In this document: positions 59,368 to 64,000 of the stretch, piece after piece | Numbering within the stretch: position 1 is the first letter of the stretch | Layout of the letters: each line of letters starts with the position of its first letter | From: Eutrophovita sp913057845 | Lineage (GTDB): Bacteria; Pseudomonadota; Gammaproteobacteria; Burkholderiales; Eutrophovitaceae | Assembly (NCBI GenBank): GCA_963925895.1 | Contig: CAWUVH010000007.1 | Location: forward strand, 1 to 64,000 | Direction of reading: 5' to 3' | Length of the DNA stretch: 64,000 nt | Notes under the pieces: model-generated | Databases searched by the model: none | What the model saw: the letters and a program-made list of their open reading frames with translations, nothing else | Told to the model about the DNA's origin: nothing | Made by a program: the position numbers and the translations under genes

Positions 59368-60340
59368 GGTATGTTTTAATTTTTTCTATGATTTTTGTGA
59401 TTAGATTGCCATCGAATTCGGCATGCACCGGAAGAAACCAACATTCCTTGCCGGAAACTATAGGGCATTTTACCGCATCTTTTTCAGTCATTAGAATGAC
59501 ATCTTGTTCGATCGAGGTAATGTCTGAGATTGTGTACCCGTGGTGATCGGGGAAAGAGTGGGTTTTTGGCTTTAGGCCTAAGGATTCAAGATGCAGAAAA
59601 AAACGTTCCGGATTGCCAATGCCGGCAATCGCAGCGACGTCACGACCCCATAATTCATTGACATTGCATGTGTGGCCGGGGTTGGAAAGGTTGTGAAAGA
59701 TTTCACCAACAAGGGTCATATTGATGGTTGGAATCGATAGGTCTAGCTTTTCTGAGCCGTTTATGACTGCGAAATCGCATTCGTGAATTCTTTTTTTAGA
59801 TTCTCTTAGTGGCCCCGAAGGTAAAGGTAATCCGTTTCCAAATTTTCGACTGCCATCGATTACGATAACTTCAATATCTCTCTTGAGGGCATAGTGCTGG
59901 AGCCCATCGTCGCTGATGAGGACATTTACGTTTGGGTGTTTTGTGAGTAGATGCTGCGCTGCCTTAATTCGGCTAGGTCCAACCCATACGGGGCTAAGCG
60001 TTTTTTTTGAAATGAGGATGGGTTCATCCCCGACCTGTGATGGCACGCTATTCGCAAGGACCTCTTGTTCTTGTCCGTCACCTCGGTAGCCTCTGCTGAT
60101 GATTCCCGGGGTATATCCGTATGCTTTAAGCGCGTTTGCAATTGCAATAACAGTTGGTGTTTTCCCTGTGCCGCCAACCGTGATGTTGCCAACTACGATT
60201 ACGGGCACTTCTATTTTGGTTGACTTGAGGAGCTCATAACGAAACAGTTGTCTTCTGATATGACTCCCCAGTAAAAAAAAGAGGGTCGCCGGCAATAATA
60301 TTAACGATAGTACGTTGAAACTCTTCCAGGAGCGTGGCAC
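59360..60340 (-). CDS. lpxK: Tetraacyldisaccharide 4'-kinase
   Basis: Phosphorylates the lipid A disaccharide precursor at the 4' position, at the inner face of the cytoplasmic membrane. The 326 residues include an N-terminal hydrophobic anchor (about 8-24), VGNITVGGTGKTPTVIAIA (P-loop, about 50-68) and VLISDDGLQHYAL, where the Asp-His pair acts in catalysis. The start is GTG with AAAGGA about eight bases before. It is followed by Trm112 and kdsB, and preceded by exbD at 105 bases. All expected motifs are intact. Confidence 0.96.
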   Translation of the reverse strand: MPRSWKSFNVLSLILLPATLFFLLGSHIRRQLFRYELLKSTKIEVPVIVVGNITVGGTGKTPTVIAIANALKAYGYTPGIISRGYRGDGQEQEVLANSVPSQVGDEPILISKKTLSPVWVGPSRIKAAQHLLTKHPNVNVLISDDGLQHYALKRDIEVIVIDGSRKFGNGLPLPSGPLRESKKRIHECDFAVINGSEKLDLSIPTINMTLVGEIFHNLSNPGHTCNVNELWGRDVAAIAGIGNPERFFLHLESLGLKPKTHSFPDHHGYTISDITSIEQDVILMTEKDAVKCPIVSGKECWFLPVHAEFDGNLITKIIEKIKTYRG

Positions 60341-60445
60341 TTAAACTTATCCTTTCGAACAGTTTTTGGGATTCGTACAAATCTAGGGTAATTCAATTTT
60401 CACCAAAGCCTAGTGGTATCGTCGCTAATTCTTGCTCTGTCCTAT

Positions 60446-60859
60446 TTAATTTTTTTGTGTCGTGAATGTAATGCGCCCATAGCCAGCAATTCTCGCCGCT
60501 TCCATTGTGTAAATGACTGATTGGTGGGTCGCATTAGAGTCCGCACTGATAATGATAACGGGGTCGGCATCCGCGCCAGCAATTTGACGAAGTGTATTCG
60601 CGAAAAGAACAGGGCTTTCCATGGAAACCTCCCTGCCGTTTATGAAGTATTGTCCAGATTGAGAAATCGCAATTTCTAGTTTATCAATGGGCTGCTCGAC
60701 ATTGTTTGCGTCAGCAACCGGTAGGTTTATCTTCAACTCTGCATATTGTGAATATGTTGTAGTCACAGCTAAGAAAATGACGATTACAATCAATACGTCA
60801 ATAAATGGCACCAGATTGATCTCTGGTTCTTCTCGAAAAGAGTTCCGTCGGAAATTCAT
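60446..60859 (-). CDS. exbD: Biopolymer transport protein ExbD/TolR
   Basis: The single-span partner of ExbB in the proton-driven motor that energises TonB or Tol. The 137 residues show PEINLVPFIDVLIVIVIFLAVTT, with the conserved Asp of FIDV in the transmembrane helix (about residues 15-35), and a periplasmic C-terminal domain. It is eight bases downstream of exbB. No tonB or tolA adjoins, as usual for the betaproteobacterial exbB-exbD-lpxK order. A link with lipid transport is sometimes suggested from this location. Confidence 0.93.
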   Translation of the reverse strand: MNFRRNSFREEPEINLVPFIDVLIVIVIFLAVTTTYSQYAELKINLPVADANNVEQPIDKLEIAISQSGQYFINGREVSMESPVLFANTLRQIAGADADPVIIISADSNATHQSVIYTMEAARIAGYGRITFTTQKN

Positions 60860-60867
60860 GTTTGGTA

Positions 60868-61479
60868 TTAATTCGTCCTATTGCCGTGGATCATCTCTAC
60901 AAGTTTTACAGCTTGAATCTCCATCTGGACGATAAGAGAATCTACCGTTGACCTGAAGTGCCGGTAAAAAACGAGACTTGGGACGGCGACAATGATTCCA
61001 AATGCTGCGTTGTAGAGAGCAATGGATATTCCGTGTGCGAGTTGGGCTGGGTCCGTGACACCGCTTGAGGTAGATACTCCAAAAATCTCAATCATCCCGA
61101 TTATTGTGCCTAATAGTCCAAGTAGAGGGGCCAAGGTGGCGATTGTCCCTAGGGTCGTTAGGTAACGTTCCATTTCTTGAGCGACTTCAAGCCCAGCCTC
61201 TTCAATGGCCTCTTTCATCGTTTCCTTAGAATTCTCTAAATTTTTTAATCCCGCTACGAACACCTGCCCCAGAGGGGAGGATTTTTCGGTAGCTGACATA
61301 AGATCTTGGCTCGCGCCAACAGTTTTGAGCTTGTTTATTGTTTCTGCTAATAGGTGTTTTGGGACTACGGCCTCTCTTCGGAGTGAATAGAAACGCTCCA
61401 CGATGATTGCTAAAGAAACAATAGAACAAAAGATTATGGGCCAAATTGGCCACCCAGCAGCTTTGATAATTTCGATCAC
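60868..61479 (-). CDS. exbB: Biopolymer transport protein ExbB (MotA/TolQ/ExbB family)
   Basis: The three-span membrane channel of the ExbBD motor. The 203 residues begin IEIIKAAGWPIWPIIFCS after a GTG start; GGGTTTATC puts AGGG six bases before it. The longer frame to 61548 adds an unlike leader and lacks a ribosome site. LGTIATLAPLLGLLGTIIGMI (split by one residue from the usual order) is the family signature near residue 130, with a Thr pair lining the channel. It leads the block exbB-exbD-lpxK-Trm112-kdsB-adk. Confidence 0.93.
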   Translation of the reverse strand: MIEIIKAAGWPIWPIIFCSIVSLAIIVERFYSLRREAVVPKHLLAETINKLKTVGASQDLMSATEKSSPLGQVFVAGLKNLENSKETMKEAIEEAGLEVAQEMERYLTTLGTIATLAPLLGLLGTIIGMIEIFGVSTSSGVTDPAQLAHGISIALYNAAFGIIVAVPSLVFYRHFRSTVDSLIVQMEIQAVKLVEMIHGNRTN

Positions 61480-61927
61480 GATAAACCCTTGAGTACTAGT
61501 TACGTATGGTCCCACTTTAAACGTCGGGGGAATTGCCAGCAAGTTCAACGTTGCATATTTTAGTAATATGTACGCGTTACCCTATAGCCGTTAACTTCCG
61601 TATTGCTTTTAAATTCGCTCTGTGGATAAGTTTGTGGGTAATTCTACTCGCTAATTAGTTATAACCTGGTGTTGAATCAATCGTTTTCGAAATATATAGA
61701 GTTCATAGCAATTAATTCCCATAAAAATCATATATTTATGGATTTTTCATTGTTAAGGCTGTGTTTATTAATGATTTTTTACAGAAACATGACCGTTGTG
61801 GACTACTTGACAGGAAAAAATTCTTTGGTTGTCAATGGGTTAACAAACCCAGTGGTTTTTTGTCCATAGAATTTTCCGTTACGATATGTCCTTTAAATTT
61901 TCAAAATGAAATGTTTTAGGCCTCCAA
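61480..61927. other. Divergent intergenic region between exbB and xseA
   Basis: About 450 AT-rich bases without a convincing gene. TGGGTT (61836-61841) and AACCCA (61846-61851) pair around a four-base loop, with a T-run beginning four bases later (61856-61861). It is a terminator-like or attenuator hairpin in the xseA leader. TTGACA (61807-61812) is a possible -35 but has no good -10 behind it. A 66-codon frame at 61669-61869 has neither a ribosome site nor family resemblance. Confidence 0.5.
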
Positions 61928-63271
61928 ATGAGTGAGTTGCATAGCCAATCTGAAGTATTGTCCGTGTCTCAAGTCACGAGAACGATTAAATCTCTGATTG
62001 AAAGACATTTTCCAGAGATATGGGTAAGAGGAGAAATATCGAATTTTGTTCGAGCAGCCTCTGGCCACTGTTACTTTTCCCTGAAGGACGATTCGAGCCA
62101 AGCTCGTTGCGTGTTATTCCGCTCTCGAATGGTTCAGGCTGATTTTGAAATTACGGATGGTATTGAGGTTGAATTGTTAGCGACTCCTTCGATGTTTGAG
62201 AAGCGAGGAGAGTTTCAATTAATTGCCCAATCTATTCGCAAGTCTGGTTTAGGTAGATTATTTGCTCTCTATGAAGAACAAAAAAGAAAACTCTCGGCCG
62301 AGGGGTTATTTGACGCGAGTAAGAAGAAGCCATTGCCACGTTTCCCAAGAAAAATTGGAGTTGTTACTTCTAAAGACGCAGCTGCCCTTCGTGATGTTTG
62401 TAAAACGTTGGCTGATCGTGCGCCCGGTGTGCCGGTGATCATCTATCACTCCCCAGTGCAAGGTGTCGGCGCAGGCAAGAAACTCGCAGATGCTGTGTCA
62501 TCAGCTGTTGAGCGATTGGAAGTTGATGTGCTGATTATCTGTCGAGGAGGAGGTAGTCTCGAAGACTTATGGGAGTTCAATTCTGAAGAATTGGTTCGAG
62601 CAATTGCCTGTTGCCCTATTCCTGTTGTTTCAGGCGTGGGACACGAAACTGATACAACTCTGGTTGATTTCGTTTCTGACTATCGTGCTCCCACTCCAAC
62701 CGCGGCCGCCAGTGCTGTGGTTTATTCTGTTAATGATGTAAATCGTGAGCTAAAAAGGCTTCTGGGTGGGTTGGTTAAAAAGATCAGAGGAAAAATTGAC
62801 GTCAGACAGCAACAACTTGATTACTTGAACCGTCGACTCATTCATCCAGGAAAACGGAACGCTCTTTACGCGATAGAGCTCAATCGCATCGCAACAAGAA
62901 TGAACGGGCTTGTTCATCGTTTGTTGCGCCACCAAAAATTTCGTGTAACGACGGTTGGGGTGGAGTTGCGTCGAGCGCGACCCGATGGGGCACACTCATT
63001 GGAGTTGATTCAGGATTGGCAAAAACGCATCCATCGAGGAATGGTCGCTACCCTTAATCAGTTCCAAGGTCGCTTGTCAGGATTGAATAGTAGCCTGTCT
63101 CACCTCGATCCTGAGCACGTCTTATCAAGAGGTTACGCAATCGTTAGAAACAAGAAAGGTGACATTCTGCGCAGTACCAAACTCATAGCAATTGACGATC
63201 AGATGACTGTGCAACTACAGGATGGTGAACTGGAGGCCTGGGTTGCGGCAAAGCGTTCGCGTGATTCGTGA
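61928..63271 (+). CDS. xseA: Exodeoxyribonuclease VII large subunit
   Basis: The catalytic subunit of exonuclease VII, degrading single-stranded DNA to oligonucleotides. The 447 residues open with an OB fold (VSQVTRTIKSLIE, IWVRGEISNFV, GHCYFSLKDDSSQARCVLF), then the catalytic domain with FPRKIGVVTSKDAA, IICRGGGSLEDLWEFN, GVGHETDTTLVDFVSD and APTPTAAA, and a C-terminal coiled coil. FGRGYA is present as LSRGYAIV. The small subunit xseB is not in the window. It is divergent from exbB and converges to within one base of miaA. Confidence 0.97.
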   Translation: MSELHSQSEVLSVSQVTRTIKSLIERHFPEIWVRGEISNFVRAASGHCYFSLKDDSSQARCVLFRSRMVQADFEITDGIEVELLATPSMFEKRGEFQLIAQSIRKSGLGRLFALYEEQKRKLSAEGLFDASKKKPLPRFPRKIGVVTSKDAAALRDVCKTLADRAPGVPVIIYHSPVQGVGAGKKLADAVSSAVERLEVDVLIICRGGGSLEDLWEFNSEELVRAIACCPIPVVSGVGHETDTTLVDFVSDYRAPTPTAAASAVVYSVNDVNRELKRLLGGLVKKIRGKIDVRQQQLDYLNRRLIHPGKRNALYAIELNRIATRMNGLVHRLLRHQKFRVTTVGVELRRARPDGAHSLELIQDWQKRIHRGMVATLNQFQGRLSGLNSSLSHLDPEHVLSRGYAIVRNKKGDILRSTKLIAIDDQMTVQLQDGELEAWVAAKRSRDS

Positions 63272-63272
63272 T

Positions 63273-64000
63273 TCAACTTGTGAGAGTTTCAACCAGTCTT
63301 TTAATTTGAGGCCTGGTGTTTTGTGAGTATGGGTCGAGTACATGTTTGATTGAAAAGCTGCGTAGCCAAGTGAGCTGTCTTTTAGCCAGCTGACGCGTGG
63401 CAGCACTACCTTTATCGATCAGGGCTTGTTCGTCATACTTGCCCTCTAGGAACTCCCACACTTGACGATAGCCAACGCAGCGCATCGAAGGCATCTCTAG
63501 TGATAAATCCCAGGTTTTCTTGAGTTGAACGACTTCTTCGATGAGGCCCATAGTAATCATTTTCTTAAATCGAAGACCAATATGTTCATGCAATCTTGAT
63601 CTTGATTCAGGCACAAGGGCAATATCGATTGTTTTGATAGTTGTTTGGTTTGAAATAGTGGCGTCAAGCAACTTGCTCATTGGTTCACCCGTTATATTGA
63701 ATACCTCCATCGCACGTTGAATTCTTTGTGAATCGTTTGGATTGAGTCGCTTTGCTGTCTCAGGATCTATTTTTTTTAATTTTTCATGGATGTGAGGCCA
63801 TCCATGCTGCTTAGCCTCTAGGTCTATCTCTTTACGAATGTCGGCATCTCGGACAGGTAATTGGTTTAATCCGTCCTTGAGGGCCTTGTAATACATCATG
63901 GTGCCACCAGCAAAAACTGGGATTGCTCCACGACTTTTGATTTTCTTCGCTAAGTTTTCTGCGTCGACCTTGAATTGTGCGGCCGAATAGTACTCATTTG
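63273..64000 (-). CDS. miaA: tRNA dimethylallyltransferase (partial, N terminus outside window)
   Basis: Adds a dimethylallyl group to A37 of tRNAs reading UNN codons. At least 241 residues are seen; the frame is open to the right edge, and the residues before the first Met (VFAGGTMMYYKAL) are the family's GGTxxY motif. SQRIQRAMEVFNITGEP and MRCVGYRQVWEFL are also typical. The P-loop and first ~90 residues lie beyond 64000. Its stop is one base from that of xseA. Confidence 0.95.
   Translation of the reverse strand, partial: NEYYSAAQFKVDAENLAKKIKSRGAIPVFAGGTMMYYKALKDGLNQLPVRDADIRKEIDLEAKQHGWPHIHEKLKKIDPETAKRLNPNDSQRIQRAMEVFNITGEPMSKLLDATISNQTTIKTIDIALVPESRSRLHEHIGLRFKKMITMGLIEEVVQLKKTWDLSLEMPSMRCVGYRQVWEFLEGKYDEQALIDKGSAATRQLAKRQLTWLRSFSIKHVLDPYSQNTRPQIKRLVETLTS

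Noticed and set aside
61669..61869. A 66-codon frame upstream of xseA
   Set aside because: Non-ATG start without a ribosome site, in AT-rich DNA, and overlapping the hairpin; likely chance.
1..64000. CRISPR arrays, tRNA or rRNA genes, insertion sequences, prophage
   Set aside because: No regularly spaced repeats, tRNA-like arms, transposase or phage structural genes were seen in any gap or frame.

Overview
This window looks like the chromosome of a free-living, metabolically broad betaproteobacterium, probably Burkholderiales-like and perhaps marine. The lineage call rests on four points. The block adk-kdsB-Trm112-lpxK-exbD-exbB with divergent xseA (57658-63271) is a familiar betaproteobacterial order. 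There is a tandem-fused UvrA of 1855 residues, a DUF1840 protein, and a second-type infA. The marine guess is inference from two TRAP transport systems and a large set of catabolic enzymes. No rRNA, tRNA, CRISPR array, insertion sequence or prophage was seen.

Layout. 51-3446 (-): a DctP-type TRAP operon with a Tat-exported binding protein, ending in a strong terminator. 3709-8641: aminotransferase, release factor RF3 (prfC), an SDR and an aminoglycoside-phosphotransferase-fold kinase. 8681-11791 (+): a promoter with a Fur-like box, bfd, a quinone oxidoreductase, then overlapping genes for a covalent-FMN protein, its flavin transferase ApbE and a four-helix, putatively di-heme membrane protein. 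I read these as a compact transmembrane electron-transfer module. 11822-20572: an IlvD/Edd dehydratase, an M20 deacylase with an acyl-CoA ligase, an SDR with a DadA-like D-amino-acid dehydrogenase, a short PuuD-like membrane protein and a DapA-family aldolase.

20783-29716 (+) is a run of nine collinear genes. It opens with a crotonase carrying an Asp at the isomerase/dehalogenase position and a LinB/DhaA-like haloalkane dehalogenase with a complete catalytic pentad. An N-acyl-D-amino-acid deacylase-type amidohydrolase, a Rap1a/Tai-like periplasmic protein, an esterase, a sirtuin, an amidase, an SDR and an SMP-30 lactonase follow. An inverted repeat lies just upstream. 29728-40597 holds a TerC protein, a TAXI-type TRAP system, a GST with an unusual C-terminal extension, an SDR, DUF1840, an SRPBCC protein, an acyl-CoA ligase, a methyltransferase, infA, a CaiB/BaiF CoA-transferase and an unrecognised glycine-tailed protein.

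41125-43843 (+) joins a putative molybdenum-carrier (YpsA-like) protein, a MazG-like pyrophosphohydrolase, RlmJ and a RecE-like nuclease. It is preceded by about 500 bases with a good promoter and no convincing gene. 43890-47665 (-) encodes an M1-type lipoprotein peptidase, a ChaN-PDZ fusion and a TerB protein. Then come uvrA and DUF502 (+), the pyrophosphate-based pair pfp-hppA with adk (-), the LPS/ExbBD block (-), xseA (+) and a partial miaA (-) cut by the window edge.
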